From contig NC_081409.1 in NCBI RefSeq assembly GCF_030272615.1, forward strand, positions 206,507,190 to 206,567,189: a stretch of 60,000 nucleotides of DNA, given 5' to 3'. The notes beneath the pieces are model-generated. The model ran no database searches, was not told where the DNA came from, and was given only the letters and a program-made list of their open reading frames with translations. Positions 13,305-23,946 of this stretch are shown here, one piece after another. The translations under genes and the position numbers were made by a program. The DNA comes from Cryptomeria japonica (taxonomy: Eukaryota; Streptophyta; Pinopsida; Cupressales; Cupressaceae). Numbering within the stretch: the first letter of the stretch is position 1; every line of letters starts with the position of its first letter.

Positions 13305-14830
13305 TCAACGATTCTCATTGAGGAAACCAAAGAATACAATGTGGGGACTCCTAAAAATCCTCATATCATACATCTGGCATCTCTTCTCACTCCAAAGGAA
13401 CAACCTAAATTTATAGAGTTCTTTCAACAGCATCAGATCAACTTTGCATGGTCATATGCAGACATGCCTGGGCTTGATCCTGATTTAGTCATGCATCACC
13501 TCACCGTCGCAGAAGGAGCCAAACTTGTCAAGCAGAAGCTTCGCAAGATGCATCCTCAGATTGTAGTGCTAGTCAAAACAGAACTCAAGAAACTCCTAGA
13601 TGTTGGTTTCATTAGACCAATTGATTATGCAGATTGGATCTCCAACATTGTGCCTGTCGGCAAACCAAAAGGGGGTATCTGCATTTGTACTGACTTCAGA
13701 GATCTAAACAAGGCATGTCCTAAGGATGACTTCCCCCTACCAAATATCGACATCATAGTGGATCTAACAGTAGGACATGCCATGCTTTCACTCATGGATG
13801 GCTTTTCAAGATACAATCAGATAAAGATCACACCAGAAGATCAACATAAGACAGCCTTCACATGTCCATGGGGCACATATTGCTAGAATGTAATGCCTTT
13901 CAGTCTCAAGAATGCAAGAGCAACCTATCAAAGAGCAATGACCACCATCTTCCATGACATAATGCATACTATGATGGAAGATTATGTTGATGACTTACTA
14001 GCAAAATCACTTGCTAGAGAAGGTCATCTCCACGTCTTAGATAAAATCTTTGATAGATTGGAGCAATATCATGTTCGACTCAACCCAAAGAAATGTGTCT
14101 TTGGACTAACCTCTGCGAAGCTTCTAGGATACATTATCTCAAGCAAAGGCATTGAGGTCGATCCAGCAAAGGTTAAGGCAATCATGGACATGTCGCGTCC
14201 AAAGAATATCAGTCAGCTAAGGACACTACAAAGACGACTCCAATCTATCCACAGATTCATTGCACAACTGGCCGATAAATGTCACCCATTCACACACCTA
14301 CTACACAAGTACATCCACTTTCAGTGGGATGCCAGATGCCAGCAAGCATTTCAGACGCTTAAAGACTATCTCATGAATCCACCATTGCTAATGCCACCAG
14401 ATCCAAGTAGACCATTGTTACTCTATATCTCAGCAACAAGTACAGCATTGGGTGTACTACTAGCACAACATAATGCAGAAGGAAAAGAGTGTGTTGTTTA
14501 CTACATTTCTCGTACACTAGTGGGCTATGAACTCAATTACACACCTATTGAGCGAGCTTGCCTAGCAGTAATCCTGGCAGCCACTAAACTGAGGCATTAT
14601 CTATTTACACACAAGGTACAACTCATTGCAAAGATTGATCCACTCAAGTATTTACTCAGTAAAGTAGCATTGACAGGCCGCTTGGCCAAATGGGTGATGA
14701 TTCTAAGTGAATTTGACATAGCGTATGTGGACCGTAAGGCTATCAAAGGGCAGGTCATTGCAGATCAGTTGGCCAATGCACCTCTCATAGGCGATCATCC
14801 TCTCATTTCCAATTTTCTAGATGAAGAGAT
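13305..14830 (+). pseudogene. reverse transcriptase with RNase H (Tat element, one stop)
   Basis: The RT core reads GFIRPIDYADWISNIVPVGK, FRDLNKACPKDDFPLPNID, LSLMDGFSRYNQIKI, then the catalytic YVDD at 13983-13994 followed by LLAKS. After that come the thumb and connection, and the first RNase H (LLLYISATSTALGVLLAQ, YTPIERACLAVILAATKLRH). Only one stop breaks it, TAG at 13884-13886 after the PWGTYC block where an aromatic residue is expected. The order RT then RNase H and the motif spacing are those of Ty3/gypsy elements. The product copies element RNA into DNA. Confidence 0.93.
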
Positions 14831-15419
14831 ATTCATGATCACAACAACACAACCATGGAAATTATACTTTGATGGTTCATACACTAGGCACGACTCGGGG
14901 GCAGGCATTCTGTTTATCACACCTCAAGGTGACAGCATCTCGAAGTTTTACAGGCTCACATTTCCATGCACAAACAACATAGCAGAGTATGAGGCCTTGA
15001 TCACAGGACTTAGGTTAGCCGTACAATGGAAATTACAAGAACTACAAGTATATGGTGACTCCCAACTGGTCATTCGACAAGCAACAGATGAATATCAGAC
15101 CAAGGATGATAAACTCATGCCATATAAGAAAATGGTGGACACTCTAAAGACATCATTTACTACTATCACTTTTGAGAAAATACCAAGAGATCAGAATCGA
15201 GCTGCTGACACTATGGCTACCATCACATCTCTCCTAGATCTTCCACAGAATTCAACATGCTATGAGTTCTTGGTAGAACAGCTTTGGATTCCCGCTTATG
15301 ATATCCCCAAATCCGAAATGATATGTCACCTTGTCGGTTCTGAATCCCCATGGTATGGTGAGTTCTACACCTATCTCCGCAATCACACCCTCCCTCCCAA
15401 CCAATCGAATAACCAATGA
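14831..15419 (+). pseudogene. second, archaeal-type RNase H (aRNH)
   Basis: In frame with RT, a second RNase H domain follows. LYFDGSYTRHDSGAGI (first catalytic Asp, about 14862-14910), NIAEYEALITGLRLA (catalytic Glu, about 14977-15020), YGDSQLVIRQ (Asp, about 15051-15080) and RDQNRAADTMA (last Asp, about 15187-15215) are all present. The catalytic D-E-D-D set therefore appears intact. A dual RNase H of this kind is the hallmark of the Tat lineage (established knowledge). The frame ends at a TGA at 15417-15419. Confidence 0.9.
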
Positions 15420-16607
15420 AAAACCTTCATTCGCTAAACTGCTCAATATACCATTATTGTTGAAACCCTATACCACCGTGGTCTTGATGGTACTCTCCTT
15501 TGATGTCTGGAACAAGGTGAGATAACAAAGGCTTTGGAAGAAGTTCATGAAGGAATTTGCAAGACTCACTCAAGTGGTCCATCACTAGCCAAGAAACTCC
15601 TGCGCAATGGATACTATTGGCCATCTATGGAAAAAGATTCCTACTACTTTGTTATAAAATGCAAGAAATGTCAAGTTCATGGCAATCTGATACATGCACC
15701 AACCCAGGAACTACAACCAATCACAACACCATGGCCTTTTTGTCAATGGGGTCTTGACCTTGTGGGTAAGATTCATCCATCTTCATCCAACGGCCACAAA
15801 TTCATTATTACCGCCACTGAATATTTCACAAAGTGGATCGAAGCTGTTCCACTTACCCAAGTCACTGGCAAGAAGATCGCCTCATTCATCCTCAACTACA
15901 TCATCTGCTGTTATGGTGTACCCATGTCCATCATCATAGATAACGGTCTTCCTTTCAAAAATCAGGATGTTCGTGAACTCTATGAGAAATTTCACATCCA
16001 ACACCGCTTTTCCACTCCCTATTACCCACAAGGCAATGGTCAGGCCAAAGCATCCAATAAAAACATACTGAGGATCCTCAAGAAGATAGTCAATGATGTC
16101 GGCCATGATTGGCATGTTCAACTAAATCCAACGCTCTGGGCATATCGAACTAGCATTCGAACCCCTACAGGTGCAACTCCTTATTCATTGGTCTATGGTG
16201 CAGAAGCTATCTTGCCTATTGAGGTTGAAATACCATCATTACGGGTTTCCATGCATAATCTAATAGATGATGAAGTGTACAGAGTCACACGCCTCTAAGA
16301 CCTAGAATTACTTGATGAGAAGCGACAAGCTGCATACAATCACCTCAAAGCCTATCAGCAGCACATGAGTAGAAGCTACAATCATCGAGTCAGATCTCAT
16401 ACATTTGAGGTAGGTGATCTTGTTCTTCGAGAGAATCCTTGCAACCAACCAAATAGAGAACATCAGGGCAAGTCTGAATCAAATTGGTTGGGCCCATATG
16501 TTGTCACTGCTGTATTCGAGTCCGGGGCATATCAGTTGGCTACATCAAAAGGAGAACCACTCGTAGATCCACTCAACAACATGCACCTCAAACAGTTTTA
16601 TACCTAA
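15420..16607 (+). pseudogene. integrase (Tat element, catalytic Glu lost)
   Basis: The N-terminal zinc-binding segment is visible as HEGICKTHSSGPSLAKKLL with KCKKC about 30 residues further (about 15540-15675). In the core, the first catalytic Asp is at 15756 (WGLDLVGKI) and the second at 15939 (IIIDNGLPF). The third position, normally Glu in NGQAEASNK, is AAA (Lys) at 16047-16049, so the D-D-E triad reads D-D-K. The C-terminus is an SH3-like segment (FEVGDLVLRENP, WLGPYVVTAVFESGAYQL) ending at TAA 16605-16607. Stops interrupt it at 15435, 15501 and 16296, each explicable by one C-to-T change. Confidence 0.92.
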
Positions 16608-16648
16608 GCTATACAAAGCATCAGGCTCCCCTGCATACCAAAAAATAC

Positions 16649-17083
16649 CAAAAACATTCAGAAAAATGTCCTGAAGAAATACAAAAACATTCAAAAAAGT
16701 AAAGAAAAATCATGCATCCAAATGGTGAACAACCACTCCAGTGGCACCTTGGGTAAGTGCGATGGTGAAAACCTAGCAAACAGGCACCACTCGTAAAAAC
16801 AATGGCTCCAGTATCTTTCAGGCTCATTGCGATCACATTCATACATACACACATCCATCCATCCAAACCATGGCTTGTTATTTGATCTACAATAAAGAGA
16901 TAGTACTTCATGCATCTTGCATCCCACTCTATCATAATCATGTCTACACTTGGGGGCAATACCCTTTAAATCTAGTTGATGAAAGTGGATTCTACATTAC
17001 TAGTGATTCATTGGCAAAAACATTCAAAAATGTCTCACAAAATCCAAAAACATTCAAAACAATTCAAAAATACCAAAAACATT
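16649..17083 (+). repeat. dispersed CAAAAACATTC motif
   Basis: Five copies of CAAAAACATT(C/A) occur near 16649, 16682, 17016, 17046 and 17073 in an A-rich, G-poor context just after the integrase stop. The copies are separated by unrelated sequence. Function unknown; low-complexity expansion is a simple alternative. Confidence 0.7.
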
Positions 17084-17767
17084 AAAAAAAAACAATACAA
17101 AGTTCAAAACAACGAAAAACCATCACAAAACACACAAAAACATGGCAACACCTTGTACATACTCATCAACGCAAATACCAAACAAACATTGTGATATACT
17201 CCACAAAATGACCACTTATCAATCGACCAAAACAATTGACATCAACAATTAAACTATCTTCAACAAGGATGCATCCTTCCTTATCAAAACAAAGACAAAA
17301 GTGACATTTTCTTTGACAAGAAAATTATGTTAAGCTATCAAATACTTGGCTGATTTATGGGCTAATTATCTGTATCAAGATCTTGCAGCATTGTTTTGTA
17401 TCATTTGCGCATTATTTCCGATGAAGTTATGGGGCATGTACTAATGGTGTCTACGTGGAAAGTTCACTAAGATATGTGATCATAGGTAAAAATACAATCA
17501 TAGATCACTACGGCTTGCTGACTATAGCGTATACCTCGACCATATGAGCATGAACCATTAACAAGGATCCATATTCTTTATTCTTTATGTATATACTGTT
17601 TGTTTGCAGGTACAATGCTCATTCTTTGGTTCCTCCTCATCCAAATTGGATAAAGGTTTTATTTCTTAGTATGGTATGCACTTGTCTCGGGATATGATAA
17701 GCCTAAAATCAAGGAGGACGATCCAAGTCATGCATGAAAGGAGATAATCCTTGTCTGTTCCGCAAGC

Positions 17768-17882
17768 AATACTCTGGTCGACTTGACCCTTATATCAAGT
17801 CATTTGTATTAAACTTGCTATATAAAATCCATGTAAGGAATACTCGGGTCATCTTGAATCATTATGTCAAGATGCTTGTATT
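17768..17882 (+). other. tandem pair of related RNA-type hairpins
   Basis: Two copies of a ~45-base unit lie 71 bases apart, each starting AATACTC and ending TTGTATT. In the first, GACTTGA (17780-17786) can pair with TCAAGTC (17795-17801). In the second, CATCTTGA (17850-17857) can pair with TCAAGATG (17867-17874). The outer stem positions differ between the copies but stay complementary. This suggests a conserved RNA fold in the 3' spacer of the element; its role is unknown. Confidence 0.6.
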
Positions 17883-19078
17883 CTCTTCCAACATTTTAAA
17901 AGCTCAATGATGAAAATAGAGCACTATGGATCATCATTTTCATCTCATCTATTTACATCTTGCATTCTGTTGCATATCACCCATCCATTCATTCATTCAT
18001 ATGTAGGATTTATATGCAAAAGTGACCATTAAAGCTGGTCTTAGATACAATCACGACCGAGTACTCTGATACATCACCAATGCATCATGCAAAGTCTCAA
18101 AAAAACCTTGCATTCCTCATGGTCATATCATCATCACATTTAGGTGCATCTTGCATTAAGTCCATTCATGTCATTTTTACCTTAATATTGCATATAGTTC
18201 ATCATTTTGGACATTAGTTTTCATTAATCATTTGCATCATTGCATCAATCATAAATAATTAGATTCATTCATGGGATCAAATTGTCTTTGATTGTGTTTT
18301 TAAATCATTTACTATGCATTCATTTAGTGTCAAATTATCCATCATCATTTCATCATCCTTTATCATTTATTATTGCATCCATTCATTAGTGAAAAAGTGC
18401 ATTCATTCATCCATTTATTAAAGTATCTTATTAGGCTCATTTTAGGATTCATTTCACATTACATTCATTATCCTTTTTTAATTGCCTTAAGGTGCATTTA
18501 TTAAAACCATAAGTTATAGTATCATCACACTATCATTTTTACTTAAATCATATTTAAGCATTTAGAATCATAAACCCATTTGTTTCCAAACATTGGTTCA
18601 TACCATTATATATATCCATTTTACATATACATTCATTAGAGGCATTATCATATAAACATTTGTACTTTACATTTTGTTTATCCATATTACATACATAAAA
18701 ACAATCATTCAACCATTGCATTAACATCATCGCATAAAATTACCTCATCATTATATTGCAAAAGGAAACACCAAAATCCTATTCATAAACCATCATAAGA
18801 ATACATCATCATCATGGCATTACATACATAAAGCATTACATCAAAAATCAAACAAATCATACTTATATAAGCCTGCATTCATATGTCAGTATCCCATATC
18901 ATAAATCATCATAAAAACATGCATATAAGAAACATCTCATCAAATGCATACATATACACATATCCATCTAAGTAATCACTCATCATCCTGCATAAGCATC
19001 CATACATATCAACTGCATATCATCATAATATGGGATCTCCTCATATATATCATCTCATATATCAGAGTACAATGAAGT

Positions 19079-21111
19079 TTACACAAAATCAGCTACCAAG
19101 AGCCATCCAAGATACAGTCCAAAAATAAAAAATGATGCAATACATATATGCAAAAATGCTCTCTCAAAACTCTGGCTAGATGTTGTACCACCACCACTAT
19201 CGCCACCTGCTCCACCACTGGTGCTTGCACCACCTGATCCATCTCTCTGTGGAGGCCTCATCAAACCACCACTCCCTCCTGCATCCCCTGATCTCTCCCT
19301 TCGTAGAGGACCCATCACACCCCCACTGCTCTACACCCTCTGTGATCGCTCTGATCTGGTCTGTTGCATCTGAGAATAGCTAAGAGATCACTAACTAACT
19401 GGCACCACCTACTCATATAAACCCGCCAGTAGTCTATCTTTGCCTGTGCTCGTCGCATCTCCCTCATCACCTCCCCCATAGGCCCCTATGCTCCTACTCC
19501 AACCCAGACTCTCTCCTACAGCTCTGCCAATCTCTCCACTACACTATCCCTCTCCCGCAGCACCACCGCCAGCTTTGACTCCCATGCAAATAGCTGCACA
19601 TCCCTAGCCGCCACCTCTACCTCCAAATCCTCTATCCGAGTCTACAAATGTACTATCATGTGATCTCGAAGATCTCTAGTGGCTCCCTCCCCAATATCCA
19701 TAGCTGCCTCACCTGTACCACCCTCTCCAGTAGTTCCCTCCCCTCTATCCATCGGGATCTCCCTCTCCATCCCCCTCCCACTCAGCCGAACTCCTCCTGG
19801 TATCAATGGTCCCTGTGAGATCTGTAGAGGCAATCCACCTCTCCCTCTCCGCTAACTCTGCATCCCCAACCCACCACCTCCACCACCTCCTCCTCCTCCT
19901 CCACCTCCTCCATCTCCTCCACTTGCCCTCGGTCCTCGACCTCCTACCCTCCTCTATCTCCGTCCCCTCTCATCCTCAAAATCCGGGATCGGCTCTGCTG
20001 GATTAGATATCCGTAAAATCGGGTGCACTGCCTAGTACTGCATGTACTCATCTGACACTCCTGCATCCATGACCCTCGGTCGTATGTCCCACAATCTCAC
20101 CTGCAGTGTCCGAAACTCTGTTAGTGCCTGATCATATGGTAGCACTAGCCCCCATGTGTACCTCTCCCGAATAACCCGAGCATACTCTCTTGATCCACTG
20201 GGCAGTCCCTGCTGCCGTCCAAACTGTCTCAGCACTCTCCCGAACACCTGTCTCTCCACATGGTATGAGGTCCTCCCAATGAGGAATCGAGTCATAAAAA
20301 CATATGACAGTGCCTCTGCATCATCATCCCATGGCTCACACTCCAAGTATGGTCACCATATAACTGCATCCAGATCGTCCAAAGCCTGCCGCCACCACTC
20401 AAACTTCCCCAGGTGGGGCTGAATCATCATGCCACTATACATGAACATATACAGCTGATCTACTGCACAAAATCTCAGACTCATTGGTCGAGTCACTGGC
20501 AGGTGCTCCCAGGCCCAAATATGCAGCAACATCATGCCCACTACTAAGGAACCCCTCTCCCGGTAAACCACCTCATGGAGCTCCTGGTATAGGTGCACCA
20601 GCACGCACGACCCCCATGCAAATTAGGTCCCCTCATTCATCATCATCTCAATCACCTACCCCCACCCCACGGCCAAACCATGTGATCATCTGTCTAGACA
20701 AAGAAGTCCTCCCATGATACCTGATAAGACTGCTGGAAGAGGCTCATATAACGCTGCTATCTCCTCCCAGGCAATGGAACCATCATCAATAAACACATCC
20801 TCATCAAAAATCCCCTAAAATGCAAGGGTCCCCCAGGATCTGTAATATGTGACCAGCTCCCCTCGAATCAGAATCCGCAAGATGCGCCACACATCCTCTA
20901 GGGTCACTGTCATCTCCCCCTGTGCCAGATGGAAGGTGCACATCTCACTGTGCCACCGCTCTGCTAATGTTGTGATCAATCCATGATTCATATGAATCAC
21001 GAGCATGTGAATCACCTCATATAGTCCAATCGCGGCAATGCAATCAATCTCCGCCTCTGTCAATCGATCCCGCAACCCCTGTGTCGTGGGATGTCACTCA
21101 CGTAACTGCAA
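19079..21111 (-). pseudogene. antisense ORF with plant mobile domain (PMD)
   Basis: Read on the - strand, one frame runs from about 21111 to 19642 and gives plant-mobile-domain (MAIN/MAIL-like, aminotransferase-like) sequence: GLYEVIHMLVIHMNHGLI, then ERWHSEMCTFHLAQGEMTVT and LEDVWRILRI at 21025-20880. LLHIWAWEHLPVTRP follows near 20530-20485 and FGRVLRQFGRQQGLPSGSRE near 20240-20180. After the domain come a long Gly run (about 19930-19870) and, after a frame change, a C-terminal piece (19318-19079) with a hydrophobic stretch CIASFFIFGLYLGWLLVADF, possibly a membrane segment. Stops at 20815, 20353 and 20032, among others, break it. Antisense accessory ORFs with this domain, placed between integrase and the 3' LTR, are known from plant gypsy elements. 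In host plants PMD proteins act in transposon silencing and genome integrity. Confidence 0.8.
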
Positions 21112-21408
21112 CACGCCTAGCTCCTCCTACACATGGACATTCATTCATCACCATCAGTTGTTTTGCTTTCAAACTTTCTTAATTTTAAACCTAGACTATC
21201 AATAGATACTTTGATCAAGTATCTTCGGGTCTCAACAGGTAAGCAATCATGGCCACCTAGACTTCAACAGGCATTTATCCTACAAATGACCTAAGTCTCA
21301 TCAGGCTGCTATGGTTCAAAACAACTCCCACTCCACATCGCCCTCCATCCCTCATTGGCATCGAGAGATTTTCTTCATCCAAACTGGGGCATTTCTTTAT
21401 CCTAAAGC

Positions 21409-21722
21409 AAAAGTACTATTTTACCAACAAAAGTGCTAGTTTCTCCACAATAGCGCTACAACCCTAACAAAAGCGCTCAATAAGCTATCCCATAGTGCTC
21501 AAACTACAAATGCGCTAGAACAACTACACAGTAGCGTTAATTAAGAGCAATAACGTTCAAACAAGCCCTCAATAGCGCTTATTAATCAATAGCGCCTAAA
21601 CATACATACCAAAGCGCTAAAACATTGCAAAAGTGCTCAAACAATGGGGCAATAGCGCCATTGCGGCATAGTAGTGCTAGTTCATGGAGCAAAAGCGCCA
21701 AAACCATAGTTCCAGCGCTCTT
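21409..21722 (-). repeat. mirror array of CAA(A/T)AGCGCT motifs before the 3' LTR
   Basis: About sixteen copies of CAATAGCGCT or CAAAAGCGCT and close variants (GTGCT, GCGCC, GCGTT) lie in 315 bp. This is the reverse complement of the AGCGCT(A/T)TTG motif at 6730-6967. Spacing is 10-30 bases and the spacers are unrelated. It ends just upstream (on the - strand sense) of the antisense PMD ORF, so it could be either a 3' element of the genomic RNA or a promoter-side element of the antisense gene. Confidence 0.85.
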
Positions 21723-22270
21723 GCTCCGACTCAACTTGGACTCAGCTAAAAACTTATCAAAAATGCATAAAAGTTAAAATTTTAAATTTGCATACCGCTG
21801 GTCCGTAGTCGTCTGGGTGCTAGAACCGTCGGACTCACTCAAATCTGTGCTCTGCAATCAGTATCAGCATCCTGATTGCTGCTCACTCCTCCAAAAGGTC
21901 ACTATCAGAGCTCTGGTTTCACACTGGTTGCAGTCACAAATGATCCTGTTTTCATCCCTTTCACCCCATTTATACCCTTCGTCGTCATCATAACTTCCCC
22001 CCGCTCACTGCCGTGGTCCCCGTGAACTTCCCGAGCCCCCCCATTTCTCCATTTTTCCCCTGTTTTCTTCTATTTTTCACCCGTATGGCTAACTTCTTCT
22101 CTTCTAACACCCTGCCAATTTTCATTCTTTTTCGAGAGATTGCCCGATTTTTTGAAATTTTTCGGCCCATCTCTCGAGGGGGCATACCACCCATTAAATT
22201 TATATTTTATGGGGTATTTATTCACACCAATTTTTCTTTCTTTGAAACGACGCGATAAACCGCACCGTCT

Positions 22271-22284
22271 CAAAGAGGGGCAAA
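22271..22284 (+). promoter_or_regulatory. polypurine tract of the Tat element
   Basis: CAAAGAGGGGCAAA lies directly before the TGTAGTCAC start of the 3' LTR and is the expected plus-strand primer site. Confidence 0.85.
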
Positions 22285-23186
22285 TGTAGTCACACAAATC
22301 TGTCCAGCTTAATTAAATAAATAAATGTTATTTATTTGATTAAAAATCCACTAGCCATCAGTTAATTAAATTAATATTTAATTAATTCATCTCCAAACAT
22401 TCTCTTATTAATTAAATAAATTATTCAATTTATTTTAATTCATTCATTAAATCAAATTCCAATCAATTAAATAAATAAAATCAATTTATTTAATTAAATG
22501 CCCCTATTCTTCTTTTAAATAAATTAAATAAAAACATTTATTTAAATCATTATCCCCCCCCCCCACTTGCATTTTCCTACAAATGCAATTTGCACACATT
22601 TATTGAAATAAATGAATTTTTATTTTAATAAAATCCTATTTTCCCTCACCCACCAAATCCACTTGCAAAATTAATCCCCTTCTAGATTCTTCTAAGCCCT
22701 TCCTAATTAGCATGATCCATCCCCTAATTATTGTCACATTCCTGAGCAAAATGGAGTCACTTCTCAAAGACTCCAAAGTCTTTGAAAAGCATTTAATGCT
22801 TTGTGTGTTCAACAAATTAACCCCCAAAGTCTTCCAAGACCACTAATGGCTCTTACATGACCATTTATGGTTATTTCAAACTTGTCTCCCCAAACATTTA
22901 TTGTTTTGACCATATTCATCCTTTTCACATTTGCACAAGAGTTTATCGATTGGATTAAAGTTTTATTCTTTGAATAAAGAGTTTATTCATTCAACCAACC
23001 TTGACTTTAACTCCCAAGGTCATATCAAGCATTTAATGCTTATTCCTTCTCCTCTCAACCTATCTCACATTGACACTTGTCATCCTGGGATTGGGTTGAA
23101 AGCCCTCACATGGATTTGAAATCATTCAATCCTAACCCTTGTTGAGATTGCTCAATCTCAACCATCCATTGCTCCATTTTTCCTAT
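22285..23186 (+). mobile_element. 3' LTR of the Tat element, truncated
   Basis: It matches the 5' LTR from 5233 to 6175, with about 17 substitutions by eye plus a 42-bp deficit at the 21-bp tandem repeat. It stops at 23186, inside the TATA box (TTTTTCCTAT), after which unrelated copia-like gag sequence begins. About 460 bp of LTR are missing. A recombination or deletion joined this LTR to the copia-like element. Confidence 0.9.
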
Positions 23187-23206
23187 GAATTCTCAATATT
23201 TCTATG

Positions 23207-23372
23207 GTTATTGATACACATGCGAAAAATTTGGTCATAGATTGTTGATTGTAGATCCAATATGAGAAGTGGTTATGATCCACAACATAGTAGAGCTTGC
23301 TATAATTGTAATAAATCGGGACACATTGGAAGATTTTGCAAGGGGAAGACCATGAGACCTTTCGCTTCATAA
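23207..23372 (+). pseudogene. gag zinc-knuckle fragment (copia type)
   Basis: CYNCNKSGHIGRFCKG at 23298-23345 is a clean C-X2-C-X4-H-X4-C zinc knuckle. About 80 bases earlier a second, degenerate knuckle reads TCEKFGH, with a TGA where the first Cys is expected and the last Cys not evident. Two knuckles in this order are usual in plant Ty1/copia Gag proteins. The capsid part is missing, cut off at the junction at 23187. A TAA follows at about 23370. Confidence 0.75.
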
Positions 23373-23946
23373 AAGAAGGTTGATCTAGCTCAGCAAAAGA
23401 AAGAAATGGATAAGATATGGAAGTAGAAGGAATAAAGTAAGGTAACGGATAAATCTATACCTCTTCTTGGTATAGATGGATCCTCTAGTAATTAAAATAA
23501 AATATTGATTCAAGAGGAGTTGCAATTGAAAACTTTCTAAACCTCTGTGAAGCAAAAAAATCTAAAGTGTTCAGTATACACATTAATGGTGACATCTTAT
23601 TTTCTGGATAGGTTTGGTTAATGATATCATGATATTTGTTCAAATATCCAAAGAAAATACATTCTCTATAGAAGTTTATTGAGTGATCATAAGTCCCCAT
23701 GATATATCAAAACATCAAAAAGCTATCAAGACCAAAATGCATTCAATGCAGAGCAACTAGGGAAAATACAAGGAGTACTTATGCTTGATCCGATCAAATT
23801 TGATATCCTTCAAACAATTTTAAGTGATTCCAAGAGATAAGGAAAATAAAAAGGGTTTCAATAGATCTTATGAGAAAACCCTAACAACATATTTATAGGT
23901 ATTTTCAAGTTTTATTGCAAAAATAGTTATTTGTAAAAGAGTTCTC

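Larger units (their letters stand above)
16608..19078 (+). other. long 3' spacer of the Tat element
   Basis: No coding domain is visible between integrase and the antisense ORF. It contains an A-rich part with recurring CAAAAACATTC (16649-17083), a pair of related hairpins (17768-17882) and, from about 17950 to 19070, a G-poor stretch dominated by CAT, CATT and ATTCATTC on the + strand. Tat elements commonly have a long spacer here (family knowledge). Confidence 0.6.
5233..23186 (+). mobile_element. Ty3/gypsy LTR retrotransposon, Tat lineage, pseudogenised
   Basis: An 18 kb + strand element. It has a full 5' LTR (5233-6637), a leader, gag (9313 on), protease, G-patch, RT, RNase H, a second archaeal-type RNase H, integrase ending at 16607, an antisense plant-mobile-domain ORF (21111-19079), a polypurine tract and a 3' LTR truncated at 23186. 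The dual RNase H places it in the Tat lineage (Ogre/Retand/TatI group, established knowledge). By eye the shared ~900 bp of the two LTRs differ at about 17 positions (roughly 2%) apart from a 42-bp tandem repeat difference, so insertion is not ancient. The coding regions nevertheless carry about fifteen premature stops and one frameshift. The missing 3' LTR end prevents a target-duplication check. Confidence 0.92.
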
